A stretch of DNA of 64,000 bases. Source: Ailanthus altissimus (lineage: Eukaryota; Streptophyta; Magnoliopsida; Sapindales; Simaroubaceae). Shown here piece by piece: positions 1 through 11,579 of the stretch (within the stretch, counting starts at the first letter, position 1; every line of letters starts with the position of its first letter). Location: NCBI GenBank assembly GCA_946807835.1, contig OX327695.1, forward strand, positions 29,742,501 through 29,806,500. The letters are read 5' to 3'. The notes beneath the pieces are model-generated. The model saw nothing but the letters and a program-made list of their open reading frames with translations. It was not told the DNA's origin and did no database searches. The position numbers and the translations under genes were made by a program.

Positions 1-880
1 CAAAAATGCCTTTCAAATTTTGGTAGGATGCTTTCATACTGCATCCTTTGTTATCAATAGACTTTCCACTCCTGTCCTCTCAATTTATTCTCAGTTTCAA
101 AAACTTTTCAAAACATTACTAGATTAATCATTTTTAAAACAATTTGGTTATAGTTGTTACATTTACTCAGACTTTATCATGCTAACAAACTAAATTCACA
201 CCGAACCTTTTCTATTTGTGGGTTATTGTTCTTTACACAAGGGATATAAGTGTTTTCATCTCTCAGGTAGGCTTTACATGACCATTAATTTAAGTTTTAA
301 TAAAACATAGTTTCCATATGCTTATTTCAATCTGACAAATCCATTTCTTTTTATATACCTCTTACACATAAAATCTCTTTCAAAATACCTTATAGTATTA
401 GTCTTTTACGTGACTCTTTAGGGGCTGATAAACTTAAAGCAGACATCTTTATAATCTCAAAACATATTTACATTCATCATTTATGATAATTAAACACTTA
501 AACACCACCTAATAATTAATATTATTTTGTTTTCTTCTTATTTATGACAAGAATACCAAAAAGAAAGCATTTACAAATATCTCTATAGTAAGTTAGAAGT
601 CCAACAAATTTTTTCTCGTAACTTGGGGAGGATGATAAGAATCGTTTACAGATTCTTCACTAAAGTAAAAATGGACAAGGTTGAAATGTAAATATGAAAA
701 AATATTCAAAAATGAAAATTTTTCATATTAAGCATTTATCATTCAAATCTTTTAAATTGTATCCCTAAATCATGTTTTAATTCCCTTTATTTCTTTCTTT
801 AATGATGTTTATTTTCTTGTATAAATTGAGCCATTATAAAGGTTAAAATTAATAGGAGTGAAAGCTTCATTTCTTGCCAT
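1..880. other. AT-rich intergenic sequence, nothing recognised
   Basis: No open frame longer than about 60 codons and no recognisable coding similarity or repeat structure was seen. The sequence is AT-rich and leads into the LINE remnant that follows. Confidence 0.4.
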
Positions 881-889
881 ACTTTCAGT

Positions 890-1343
890 TTCTCAGGAGG
901 AACACCTAAAGATGTCAAAATTGAGCAATCTCCTCCAAAGGTATATATCCAGGACATAAATTAGCAAATAGTTTGAGATGAGCCAATACATTAGACTTCA
1001 GCCCCGAAGCCCGAAAGGTATCAAATAGCAAACGATTATGACAATTCTAAGTTTCATAACAGATAGAAATCATAAGTTGAAAAATTAAGGACTTAGACTT
1101 TTGGAGCAAATAGCATGCCAAAGCTCTGGAACCGAATGAGGAGTGGTGATATTAATCTAAAATAAAGAGCAAAGCCAATCCTAAACCAAACTAGTGGAAG
1201 GGCAAGAAATATAGATATGATCAGCTATTTTTGAATTTAGTAAGTAGAAGGAACAAGCTAACACTATACATAAGCCACAAGAACGAAGAACATCATCAGT
1301 GGAAAGATGATTTTGAAGAAGCTGCCTCATAAATATGTGTTGG
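890..1343 (-). mobile_element. LINE (non-LTR retrotransposon) reverse-transcriptase tail, degenerate
   Basis: Read on the minus strand across several frames, the sequence resembles the zinc-binding tail of plant LINE reverse transcriptases. It has a stretch like LPTDDVLRSCGLC, then ADHIYISCPSTSLVWFRIGF (the usual CP.....W block), and further on NCHNRLLFDTFRASGLKSN. Stops and frameshifts break all frames, so it is a dead fragment. The copia 3' LTR starts exactly at its upstream end (1343/1344), which suggests the LTR element landed in an older LINE. The assignment rests on pattern similarity only. Confidence 0.5.
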
Positions 1344-3057
1344 TGTTATGATATTCATAACGCTACGGAATAGAAGATAAAAATTTATTAATATTTATTT
1401 TTATCAGATAAAAACTCTTTTTATCTTAGAATCTAATAAATATATGGATTTGATGTTTAAAATAAATAGGAATCAATAAGAAACAAAAATATACCTTGAA
1501 TCTATGTTAAGTTTTCTTCTACTAAAGGATTCCAAACCAAACTTCTTGTTCTACAATGAGAGCAAGAGTGGGTTTTCAACTTTTTTTGTTTTCTGAAGAA
1601 AAATATGTATTCTGAAAGAAAGTGTTTTTTTTCCGTATGTGTGTGTCTTTTTTTTTAACCCTAACGTCCTATTTTTTAAAATAATAAACTGTTATCATTT
1701 TAATTTAATAATTTAATTAATAACATTTATTAATTAAATTATTATTTTTTAAAAATAGACTTAATTCATATAAATCACATAGAGTCCCACTTTTTATAGT
1801 TAACGTATAATATCAAATAATTAAGCTTTATTAGACTTCCAAAATAAATGGACAAATAGTCTCTTAATAAAAAAAAACACTTAAATTAAAATAAATGTTT
1901 TTTTATAATTTCAAAAATTATCCATAAGATTTTTTTTTATTTAATTATATTTTGATAAAATATTATCTATATTAATTAATTAATTTTATATAAATATAAA
2001 ACATACGTATTTTGAAAACGATTTTTTGGACAAACAATTTATGTAATAACACAATCCTCTTTTTAATTATTGACTGTAATAACTAAAGATGTGGTATTTA
2101 GGATATATAAACCTACATTTTTAAGCTCCAATAAATTTTAAATAATTAATTAATCTAATTTATTAATTTCAATGTTATTCTACTAAATACTTAGAATTGC
2201 ACTATTGAAATTGTAGATATAATTTACTCAAAAAAATTTAAAGCAGTCTATTGACTTAATTACTGCATGTAATTCAACTCTTTATAGATAGTTCATAATT
2301 AGAGTTAAGTCAATTACTGTTTTACTTTTTTAATTACTTCTTTATCATTAAGTATCATTAATTCAATAGTGAACAATTAATTTGTAATCGTATTACAAAT
2401 TGAGCGTTCTAACTGTTCAGTTCCAAAATTAACCCTTAAGATAACTTTCTTTCTAACTTCCATTAGGAATGAATGGATTTCATATTTATAAATTATATTA
2501 TCAGCCGCTCATCTTACTATACCATAAAAATACAAGTTTTTAGCATGTTCTTTCGACAAATTATAACGAGTATTTTAAATTACACAATGACACAAACAGA
2601 AGTTTATGAGCACTTAGGATTGAGGTTGATCTGCATATAATCATCAGTTGACATTATTTGAATTCTTAATTAAAAACGGTATTTTACATAAGAATTTAAA
2701 CTACATCTGGTCCAGTTCTATATAATCATATTATATAAAGTACTTTCACCATAATGTCACTATATTAGTGATTCAGAAAAAATACTACATTCTTAATATC
2801 TGTGGACCACACTAGTAATATTTAATTAAAAGTTTCAAACTTTAATTAATTTATTACAGTTTTTTCTGTTTATGATCCATAACCTTAAGCTTCTTATATA
2901 TAACAACTATATATTAAGGTTATATTCACAAAAATAAACAAGAAATTTTTTTATATTTATGTTATAAAATATGAACACTTTTAAAGTATAAAATTGCAAC
3001 TGTATTTATTTCATAAAAACAGTACAGATATATATTTTTAGAGCACTAATCTTAACA
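1344..3057 (-). mobile_element. Ty1/copia 3' LTR (about 1.7 kb)
   Basis: On the minus strand this begins TGTTAAG and ends CATAACA, so it has the TG...CA ends of an LTR. It is preceded by a purine-rich tract (GGGCAAATGGGAGAT, complement of 3058-3072) and, before that, by the C-terminal residues of a copia RNase H. No primer-binding-site complement lies beyond 1344, so this is the 3' LTR. The rest of the element, including its 5' LTR, is not present to the right. Very AT-rich. Confidence 0.65.
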
Positions 3058-3235
3058 ATCTCCCATTTGCCCTAAAGTATGTGAGATATGTCTCTTAAAT
3101 CCATGTTCTCTATATAACCCTCAAACGTCCTAGTTGGTAATGTCCTCGTGAACGAGTCTGTAAGATTGTATTTAGATGCTATCTTCATGATTGTCACTAA
3201 TTCCTCAATCTCTTTGCCTCCTCTTCAAATACTTC
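3058..3235 (-). mobile_element. Ty1/copia pol C-terminus (end of RNase H) and polypurine tract
   Basis: The minus-strand translation contains NLTDSFTRTLPTRTFEGYI followed by ENMDLRDISHIL. This is the familiar end of copia polyproteins (A(D)xxTKxLP...F......MGLR). A stop and then the polypurine tract and LTR follow immediately. Upstream pol is lost: other sequence starts by about 3240. Confidence 0.6.
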
Positions 3236-3389
3236 ACTGAATTTTAAATCACAGTGTCCACAGACGTTAGATCAATGATGTACAATCTCAAAGGTAAATC
3301 GAACAACTACGATTATCTCTCTGCGGGCAAGACAATTCTACCTTGGATCTATTTCCTATTTTCGCTAGTCTATTTCATTAGACAATTCG

Positions 3390-3530
3390 ACCTTGGATCA
3401 ATTTCAAGTTTCAGAAACTTGGAGTTCTTGAAGAGATTGAGAGCTGATTTTGCTATTGGTTACACCAAAGAGAACTTTGAAGATTTGCTAGAAAAATTTA
3501 ACGTAGTCTATGGAGCTATCGGTATGATTT
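3390..3530 (+). pseudogene. Fragment similar to quinone oxidoreductase / 2-methylene-furan-3-one reductase
   Basis: The plus-strand reading frame has NLEFLKRLRADFAIGYTKEN followed by FEDLLEKFNVVYGAIG. From memory of the family, this resembles the nucleotide-binding part of zinc-independent medium-chain reductases (chloroplast envelope quinone oxidoreductase, enone reductases), where a (K)LE(F/L)LKSLGADLAIDYT...VYDAIG stretch is usual. G to R, D to G and D to G changes stand at otherwise conserved places. A GGTATG just after AIG could be a fossil intron donor. No other exon is visible within a kilobase on either side, so this is a relic. The open frame begins at 3254 but its first 45 codons match nothing I know. 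Confidence 0.45.
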
Positions 3531-3539
3531 TGTACTAAT

Positions 3540-4245
3540 TGCTTGTTTATGGTGGCAATGGCATTATTTTCTTTTCTTAGAGATCCTCAAAAGAAATATA
3601 GAGAACTTGAGTCTATATATCTTAGATTCTAAATGGTCGGTTATTCTTGTCTCCATATTCAAAAGTCCAAGTGAAATAAAATGTGGAGGAAGAGAAAGAG
3701 GAAACACATTACAGAAATGCTTGTGAAGGTAGCTATCTATTATGTATGTTCTAGCAAGCTGTGCTCTATTCTTGATGCTTGAAGCTATATTATTGGCCTA
3801 TGATGAGGAGTGCTCATTTTGTGTGTCAACTTCATTGATTTTGAATTTTAGGAGCATGAACGATTTGAATAAGTTGATCAATGAGAATAATTTACTGCAC
3901 AAATTTACTAATGTAGGATAGAGTTTTCATCAGTGATTGCCTCAATATTTGTGCATGGTTGTTTTCATTAACTAATCATGAAGAATCTATTGTATCAGCA
4001 ATAACACAGATCTGAAGTAAGATTAACTAATCGTGAAGAATAGATTGTTAGCTTATGGTGCATGGTTGTTTTGATTTATAATTGTCCCTCATATTTTGAT
4101 TCGTAAAAAACCGTCGCAAAAGGCTTTTGTAACGATTAAGTAGCCATCTCAAAAGAACATTTTTCCTGTAATGAAAGACAATATTAACAAAAACTATCCC
4201 AAAAAAATCACAGAAACATCAACAAACAACAACACCGACATGTCC
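3540..4245. other. Intergenic sequence, nothing recognised
   Basis: About 700 bases without a credible reading frame. Short direct repeats around 3960-4060 (GATTAACTAATCGTGAAGAAT-like segments) are visible but fit no known feature. Confidence 0.35.
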
Positions 4246-4248
4246 CCT

Positions 4249-5290
4249 CCTAAGAAGCAATCCCGGTCTTCGCATAGTAAGTATTAAGGGGGTATTCCCT
4301 CGTGCTGTCGTGCAAAGTCACATAGTCCTCAAGTTTCTGGTCAAGTTCTTTAGCATTTGAAGCAGAAACAATAATGCTTCGTTGAACAGGAGCAATGAAG
4401 CCGTCGTCAATAGCTTAGCCGATGAAGCTTAAAAAGAAGTCATAAAATCGATCCACATTAAGTAATTCCACTGGCTTGTTGTGAATTCCCAGCTGAGACC
4501 ATGTGATGACCTCTAAGAACTCTTCAAGAGTTCTAAATCCACCTGCTCATTAACACAAAAACACAAACATACATAAAATATAAAGAAATATATAATCGCG
4601 ATGTTCAGAACATTTATGGTTGTTGTTACAAAGAGAAAGAGAAAGAGAAACACCTGGTAAGGCGATAAAACAGTCAATCTCGACCCCTCTCAGCTTTTCT
4701 TTGGTGCATGTCTGCCACTGGTTTGGTCTCCCAAAGACTGTTTCTCCCATTACCTGCTTGCCATATACAAGTCATATTCTGTAGTTTAAAAAAAAAAAAA
4801 AAAAGAGAAACTCGTAATAATTTAAGAGATTGCATATATTTGTATACCTCTTTGGTCATAAGAATTTTGGGAATGATTCCGTGAATAAAAACAAGAAAAA
4901 TGAGTTTATTACCAAACAATAAAATGAACCAAACCAGACATAAATGGAACTGATAAAAGGCCAAGTGCCCAGTGAGTATCCTAAAACATGTGCACCGCCG
5001 CGAAGAACCTCTCGAGAAACTAAACCCATCAACCCAATAGTTCCTCCACCATAAACAAGATTAATTTTCCTTGACACCAGTTCTTACCCCAGCTCAAGTA
5101 GTGCAGCACGATAACAATCTCTCTTGCCACTGCAACTTCCACAGAAAACACATAGCCTTTTGAACCTCGACTTGGCCCCTTGCTTCTCCTCCACGGATGA
5201 TCGCTCTCTATCTGCGTCGCTCAGTTTGAGTTCCTTCTCGTTTGTGGGAGATAATGAATATGAAACATAAAGAGGAAGGACGTGCGGCAT
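4249..5290 (-). pseudogene. Broken LONELY GUY (LOG)-like cytokinin riboside 5'-monophosphate phosphoribohydrolase
   Basis: LOG enzymes release active cytokinin bases from their nucleotides. All parts can be found in order on the minus strand: RLCVFCGSCSGKRDCYRAAL (5130-5190), [20 protein letters not shown] (about 5020-5083), GGAHVLG (near 4985), [11 protein letters not shown] (4853-4890), MGETV..TKPVADMHQRKAE (4690-4755), CFIALPG (near 4652), then [18 protein letters not shown] and the C-terminus ending at 4249. It cannot make the protein. A TAA (5084-5086) replaces the residue between LELG and ELVS, and a second TAA lies near 4410 before AIDDGF. Two frameshifts flank TKPVADMHQRKAERGRD. The catalytic PGGxGTxxE motif reads PGGFRTLEE. 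The splice sites next to HVLG and GIIPK look mutated (GAT for GT; CAC where CAG is expected). It sits tail-to-head next to the DEFL gene. Confidence 0.85.
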
Positions 5291-5459
5291 TTATATTGCA
5301 TTTTGATATTAAATAAGAATTACGAGAATAAAATAAAATATCTATAATAAACGAGCAATATATTCAAAAAATTTAAATTATTCTCTTTATTACTTAAGAA
5401 ATGTGCGTACACGACCTCGGAGGTTTAGCATCACTCAAGATACTTATTACAATGATAAC

Positions 5460-5696
5460 TCAGACACAGTTCCAAAAGCAAAAACAAGCATAATCGGTCA
5501 TGGCAGCATTTTGAATACACTGGCCTCCGACTTGATTGTGTCTCTGGAAACACTTCTTGCCACAGTCCTCAAGCGTACATCCACTGGGATATAGCTCCTC
5601 CATGCATCTTTTTTGTGCATTGGCATGAGGCACCATCAATGCAGCTGAGAAAATGAGCGCAAGAATAAAGAAATGTGTGCGAGAAAACTTTTCCAT
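5460..5696 (-). CDS. Defensin-like (DEFL) secreted cysteine-rich peptide, 78 aa
   Basis: An intact small frame with an N-terminal signal peptide: a basic start MEKFSRTHFF, then a hydrophobic run, and a likely cut after HANA at residue 27. The mature peptide of about 51 residues holds eight cysteines at positions 31, 40, 45, 49, 60, 71, 73 and 77 (spacing 8-4-3-10-10-1-3). It ends in CFC...C, like the defensin-like/LCR group of plant cysteine-rich peptides. Such peptides act outside the cell in defence or in reproductive signalling; which applies here cannot be read from sequence. The ATG at 5696 is the only Met before the signal peptide. Many DEFL genes have an intron in the signal region; this one reads through without one. 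A decayed relative lies at 30.1-30.6 kb. Confidence 0.8.
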   Translation of the reverse strand: MEKFSRTHFFILALIFSAALMVPHANAQKRCMEELYPSGCTLEDCGKKCFQRHNQVGGQCIQNAAMTDYACFCFWNCV

Positions 5697-5699
5697 CTC

Positions 5700-6363
5700 T
5701 CTAACAAATTTTCAATAGCTAGCTCTAAGATTTTGATGATGGATAAATTGCAAAGAAAATAACAATACGAATAGAAATTTTAATTTTTACACTAATTAAT
5801 ATGAGCTTTACAAAAGCTCTATTTATACATAAAAATGAATAAAATAAAAAGAAAGAAATTATATTATATTATTACATAATCTCAAATATATTTTATTGAT
5901 TATGATATATTAACAAATTAATTGCATTTCCTACTTTATGTTCAACAAATCAGATCTGAATATACAATATAAGATCAATCATCATTCTTATCATATTGGA
6001 ATGCATCAAATAGATCTATATATATAAAGTCTTTTAATTTCATGATATATAGGATTTGAAAAGCATAATAATAGATTGTAATTCTTGCAATCTTGCTGAA
6101 CAGTCTTAACGGACCCAATAATAATTGTTGTCGAATCAAAGTTGTATTCTCACATAAAATTAATTGACAAATCCAATAATAATAAATAATTGCAATGCTT
6201 TATATATATACATGTATATATAATATAATAAATCATATAATAAACAATACTATCACATAATATTATTTAATCAATTAATAATTTTTATATAATTTATAAT
6301 ATATTATAAAATTTTAACGAGTGTTCGAAAATTCTTCTTTTCATAAATTAAGTTGTCATTTCT

Positions 6364-6413
<50 letters not shown>

Positions 6414-7050
6414 AGTATTTCTTTCCAGAGTGAGATCGATTATTTTAACGTCTTCTTTCTTTATAGCTAAGCATGTGCTAGTAATGAATTTCAGAAGAAT
6501 CTTCCATTGAGAAAAGTACAGTGAACTTATCATAGTGGATGATTGATGCAACACACCGAGTCAATTAAACTTACTGCACGTGTATCTTCGTACAAAATAC
6601 CCAAACAGCCTATTACTCATATTTAATTTTAATATAGGAACCGTTCTTCCCTTTGCATATAATAAAGGAGTATCTTATTATAACTAGTCGCACATAAATG
6701 GCCAAGAGATACACGCTCTCTCTCACTTACAAGCCATGGTAAAAGCTAAATGCCTGAAATCTCAAAATCCTTTACATTATATCTTATTTAACTATTGACT
6801 GCCTCGCTAGCTAATGAAATCAAATATTTGTGTGACTTTTTTTTTTTCTCTTTTGAAATTTGTAATATCTATATTTTGATACTGTAATACGTGGATGGAC
6901 GGACAAACATGGGCAAGATAAAAATAAAAACATACTCATAATTTCCTACAAAATCTTTACTATAAAAGGGAGAACTTCTCAATCATTTAAAGAATGATCC
7001 ACAATATTCTTTGCATCTATCTCCACAAGCACTTTAGGCAAGTTATCTTC
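5700..7050. other. DEFL upstream region and AT-rich spacer
   Basis: This is the 5' flank of the DEFL gene, which reads leftward. The stretch 6520-6640 (around GCACGTGTATCTTC) resembles 30730-30870 beside the second DEFL locus, so the duplication covered upstream DNA as well. A G-box-like CACGTG lies at about 6577. No gene is evident. Confidence 0.45.
6367..6412. repeat. Compound (TA)n(TG)n microsatellite
   Basis: About 13 TA units run directly into about 9 TG units, roughly 670 bases upstream of the DEFL start codon. Confidence 0.9.
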
Positions 7051-7186
7051 AATCCAAATTGTATAACTTTGGCTTCAGCAATTTCAACTTCTCCCCTCAT
7101 ATAGCCTTAAGTCAATGGCCATTGTTACCAGTTTCCCTTAACTGTCCTTTACCATCGCTCTTAGGCCAGCTTTTCCTTTCTAAAGA

Positions 7187-7516
7187 TCAATGGCAACATT
7201 TACGTTCACTTTGTACCACTCTCTTGGAAGAGGCTACCAATTTGTCTGACTTAGCATTCCTATCTGAGATATTGCTTTCCTTAGTTGATTGATCTGAACT
7301 AGCTGGTTCGATATAGGCCTCAGCACTAGTAATCAACACCTCAAGTTCTTTTTGCTTCCCCTCCATTACAAGTTGTTCCTTGCCTTCCAGGATATCCTTA
7401 TAAGTATTATTATTTTCCTGAATTCTTCCTTTGTCATAATAGCTTTCACATAATACAAAAAACTCCAGAGATCTATATTCTTCACTCTCTTTATAAGTTC
7501 TTTGAACTAAGTACAA
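7187..7516 (-). CDS. Unrecognised open frame, 109 codons, probably not a gene
   Basis: A charged, lysine- and glutamate-rich frame beginning MYLVQRTYKESEEYRSLEFF. It has no signal peptide, no membrane segment and no motif I know. It lies at the edge of copia-like debris (7.6-9.4 kb) and may be part of a retroelement or chance. No splice partners or promoter were identified. Confidence 0.15.
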   Translation of the reverse strand: MYLVQRTYKESEEYRSLEFFVLCESYYDKGRIQENNNTYKDILEGKEQLVMEGKQKELEVLITSAEAYIEPASSDQSTKESNISDRNAKSDKLVASSKRVVQSERKCCH

Positions 7517-7559
7517 TTGTATATTTTTCTTGCTGCATTGCCCCTTATATTAGCATGAA

Positions 7560-9393
7560 GAGTGTGTTTCTTCCTCTTTAAGACCTCTCTAGTATACTGG
7601 GTTGGTGATAACTTTCTTAGACTTTAGAGCAGTGGCAGTAGGGAGCAGGTTTGAGAGTGCTCTCTAGATGAAGATCTTTACCTTCTAAGGGAGATAAATG
7701 GCCCAAACCAACTTCCACGCATCTTGTGCCACCAAACTGGAGTCACAATACCAAGACCTGGATAGGGTCTCCTCTTGCACCTTCTCACTTTCGGCTCTTT
7801 ATTTTATCTCTTTCTTATACGTCCAATGTGTATTGACCTATGTGTCAACTCTTTATTAGTCTCTAACTCAAATCAAATTTAAACTCGATTTTTAATTACC
7901 AAATTCTAACAAACTCTTCCTTGACTTAAAGCCCCTTTAAGAAGCTTTTCATGTTCCATCCACCAAAGCTCAATTACTCCGTGTTAACACCAATTAAGTC
8001 TTTTTTCAGACTTAACTATACTAAGGTTCGTGACTCCAATTTTTAAAGATTTGAATATATGTCATTTGGGGTAGCCTTTATATTATGATCTGCAGTGTTA
8101 CTCTTGACACTATCACAATACTTTTGTAGCTAGATCTTATCCCTACAGCAGCTTCTTTTACCATATTATTCTCTTTCGACCTCTGTCATGCCAGTGATAT
8201 CATCTCTAATGTTGCCTTTTGGTATGCATTCCCTCAATAACCTATGTTGAGCTTTCACAACATTCTTATCAAATATATAACCTCAATTGTGCTTCTCACC
8301 TATAGACCCTTTATCACCTTCAATATTCCTTCTTCAGATGTTACTAAGAATTTTGCAACTTCAAGTTCTCCTCACAGACTATTGCAACATTTCTTCTTAT
8401 CTTTGCCTTTCTTTTTCTTTTGTTTTTTTAATTATTCTTAAATCTCTATTCTCATTCATTCCTCTTGTAGTCATATATCTATTGTACTACTAGTCTTTAA
8501 TCTTTTCCTTTATTCTTTTCATCTTCATACTTGTGAGTCACCATAATTGAACAACATATGCTCTACAATTTGGCTCTGTAACCTATGCTTTACAATAGAC
8601 CTCATCCAAGCTTTGATGCCTTGGTGAATCATGATAGGCTCTCCAATCTGATACTACTTAGGTATCAATATCAATCATAACACTGAGATTATATATTAGA
8701 GTTTTTATGCATCTTAATATCTCCATAGCTAGTATTTAACATCCTGAAACCCTAAGTGCATGCGAAAAACTTAGCCGACAAGTAAAATAAGATTAGAAAA
8801 GATAAATAATCACACTCACAAGGCACAAGAATATACATAATTTGACAACAAATACCTACGTTCATGGTGGATCATGGGATTATAACTTATTTTATTTAGT
8901 TTACAAAGAAATCAAGATCACAAAGATCTAAAACAAGAAACTCTCGAGAATACATCAATAGAAACCCTCTTATAAAGGATCTATCAACACTCTCTTTCTT
9001 ACTCAATATTCAAGCGCTCTCATGGCACTCTTCCACGCACTCAATGCTCTAGAGTTGTCTAAACTCTCTATTTTCTTTCTTGTTGATGCATTCCTATTTT
9101 AATCGATTATAAGGGTTTATATAGGCTCCAAGACTTCCCTAGAAATATTATTTCTTATTAAAATAAGATTCATATAAAAAAAAAGTCCAAAACTGATTTA
9201 AACTCATGAAAAACCTAAAACCACATCTTTTCCAAAAGTGGGTGTTTGCGACATCACCAAACTAGCACTGGTGCGTTCTCTTAATGGCACTGTAGTTCCA
9301 TCAAGCTAAAGCTACAATGCCTAGACCTAGATAGGGTCTCTTACGCTTTCTTGTCCCTCATCGCTTTTGGCTCTTAATTTTTATTCCAACAGG
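7560..9393 (-). mobile_element. Degenerate LTR-retrotransposon remnant with two related LTR-like segments
   Basis: The segments 7720-7910 and 9310-9393 share an aligned core: ACCAAGACCTGGATAGGGTC versus GCCTAGACCTAGATAGGGTC, then CTTTCGGCTCTT versus CTTTTGGCTCTT, and ends of the type TTCTAACA / TTCCAACA. A degenerate complement of the copia primer-binding site (CTGATACTA) lies at 8648-8656 beside the right segment. 8860-8960 has the ACGTTCATGGTGGATCATGG type of block shared by the other copia LTRs here. No pol is recognisable between them. Boundaries are approximate. Confidence 0.4.
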
Positions 9394-9648
9394 TATGAAG
9401 ATAATTAATTAGAAATTTTGATTAAAGACAGACTTTCAAACTATACTATAAAATGGCTTGAAACCCCAACTTCAACAATTCAAGGTAACCATATATCATT
9501 TTCTTCATCTTTTTATTTTTCACACATAAAATAACTCACATAATCATAAAATTCCTTAATCATGAATTTATACCTTCTAAGGCTTGAACTAAGAATTAGA
9601 ATAATAAACAACTAATAAACTATAATATTAAGTGCTTTATTTTTCTTA

Positions 9649-10095
9649 TTCATTGCTTCTCATCCATTTTTTCTCTAATCCTGGGCTAAATGCTCCTAGA
9701 AAGCTTACTACTCGATGGAAAACTTGTATGTGGTATATGTCTCATATGCACTTTCTCTTTGTTCATACGTTTCAAGAAAATAATGATATTGCAGACTGTT
9801 TGGCGAATATCAGTTTATAGTTTGATGATTTTACATGGTGGGTGCAAGCTGATCCCTTAGAGACTTTATCTTTGTTGCATAATGATGCACATGGTTATCC
9901 CAGTTACAAGTTTCACTAGCAGTTTTTGGTTGGTTCGTTCGTTATTTTGTCTTTCGGGCCTTTTATTGTTGTTTTATTTTAATTTCATGAGCATCTAACG
10001 GAGTAAGGCTCACTACATCCCCCTTAATTTTATATTCTTTTTGTCTCTTTCCTATAATAAAGTATCTTGCTAGTTGATATTTGCATTGAAAAAAA
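9649..10095 (+). mobile_element. 5'-truncated LINE with RNase H tail, poly(A) and 16-bp target duplication
   Basis: The identical 16-mer TGCTTTATTTTTCTTA flanks the insert at 9633-9648 and 10096-10111, and the insert ends in a short A tract (GAAAAAAA). Its 5' part encodes HTFQENNDIADCLANISL and then a WW...PLETLSLLHND stretch. That is the end of the RNase H domain found in plant LINEs (H.FREGN..AD.LAN..). About 250 bases of 3' untranslated sequence follow. The open stretch ends at a stop at 9818-9820. A related sequence at 29280-29570 lacks the insert and so shows the empty site. Confidence 0.8.
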
Positions 10096-10111
10096 TGCTT
10101 TATTTTTCTTA

Positions 10112-10707
10112 ATAAACATCTCAAAAGAATTCAACACAATCATAAATTCTTAAGTATAAGCAAATGAAACATATACAAAATTAAACAACTTAATCATAAA
10201 ACATTGAAAACTCATCTAAACTTGATTAATACAATAAACATTAAACACCTAATATTATAGTTTATCACTTATATGATATTACTTTTTAGTTTTTTTTAAT
10301 CTTGGAGGCCTCTTTCTTGTGGTTGGGCTAAAGCAAATTCAAATGGCCTTTATAAAGAGAATCTTGGTAGCTTGGCTTCTGGGATATTTTTAAAGACTTA
10401 AATGGTGGTTTTCTATGAGCTTTTAGTTATCCTACTGACGTCAATACAACTTATTATGCTAAAATGTTATCTACTATTCTTCTAATTTAGTTTGCTATTA
10501 ACAGGGGTTAAATAAATCTTTGGCTTGAAGTGAATTCAATGTTGGCGATTTATATATAGTATAACACCCATAATATATTTCTTTATATTTTGATTTTTAT
10601 ATGTATATTATTATTAAACATGTCGGATCATAGTTGGTGGAATTATTATAGACTTTTAAAATACATATATATTATGGTGGAAGCATCAAATGGAGAAGAA
10701 GAAGAAA

Positions 10708-10745
<38 letters not shown>

Positions 10746-11570
10746 TTGTGTATATGTTGACAACTAAATTTAGTCAATTTAAGATCAACGGTTGAAATTG
10801 TTAATTATTGGGAAGCTTAGCTTAGACGTCAAGGATGGGACTGAATACTAAGCCAACTAAGAACGTTTTTTTTCCTTCACGACCCGGTTATCTAATGAGG
10901 ACCTTGCAACCAAAAACAGTATAAAGCCATGCCAGAGTTTTTTCAACATAGATATTCTGATGCTTAAGTTAGTAAATGCTCAAAAAAAGAAAAATTAGGG
11001 CAAGAGAAATTAAATGGTAAACAAGCAAGTTGCTTTTTTTTTCCTCAGAAGACATGTCTTTTATAAGAAGCTTAGTTTCAATACTTTGGTTCTTACTGTG
11101 TCCTCCTCTTTAGTGCTAATCATATCCTCTATTTATAGGGCAATGATTTAGGATTTACTCGTAGTCTCTTTGAATCTTTTTTAATATTTGTGTCCTTATA
11201 AACTTTCTCTTCTTGGATTCTGCAATTAGAGTTTTGAAATTTTACTTATTCTTACTTGCCTTAGTAGGATTTGTACGAAGTTTCTAGGAATATCTCTTTA
11301 TTTTAGGAATTCTTCTTAGGTAAACTTGACTTTATCCATAGATCTCTATGTCTCTTACAAGTCAAGTCTTTTTCAAGGACTGTTTTGACTGTTCGAAGTG
11401 GTTATTTTTGGACCTCCCCCTGTTCGTTGTGAGCAAGGGTTATCTCTCATTGCTTAGGGCTTGGTCAAACAGGATATTTAATGTTCGACTATTATTTTAT
11501 TTGGCCTTATAGTGATGAGTTGGATTGAGCATGGTAGCTAGGCTTTGACCATTTCTCTAACCAACTTAAA
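10112..11570. other. AT-rich spacer with a microsatellite; no gene seen
   Basis: The first 160 bases continue the repeat interrupted by the LINE. A compound (TA)n(TG)n tract lies at 10709-10744. The rest has only short, broken frames. Confidence 0.4.
10709..10748. repeat. Compound (TA)n(TG)n microsatellite
   Basis: About 8 TA units followed by about 10 TG units with one interruption. Confidence 0.85.
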
Positions 11571-11579
11571 GAGATCATA

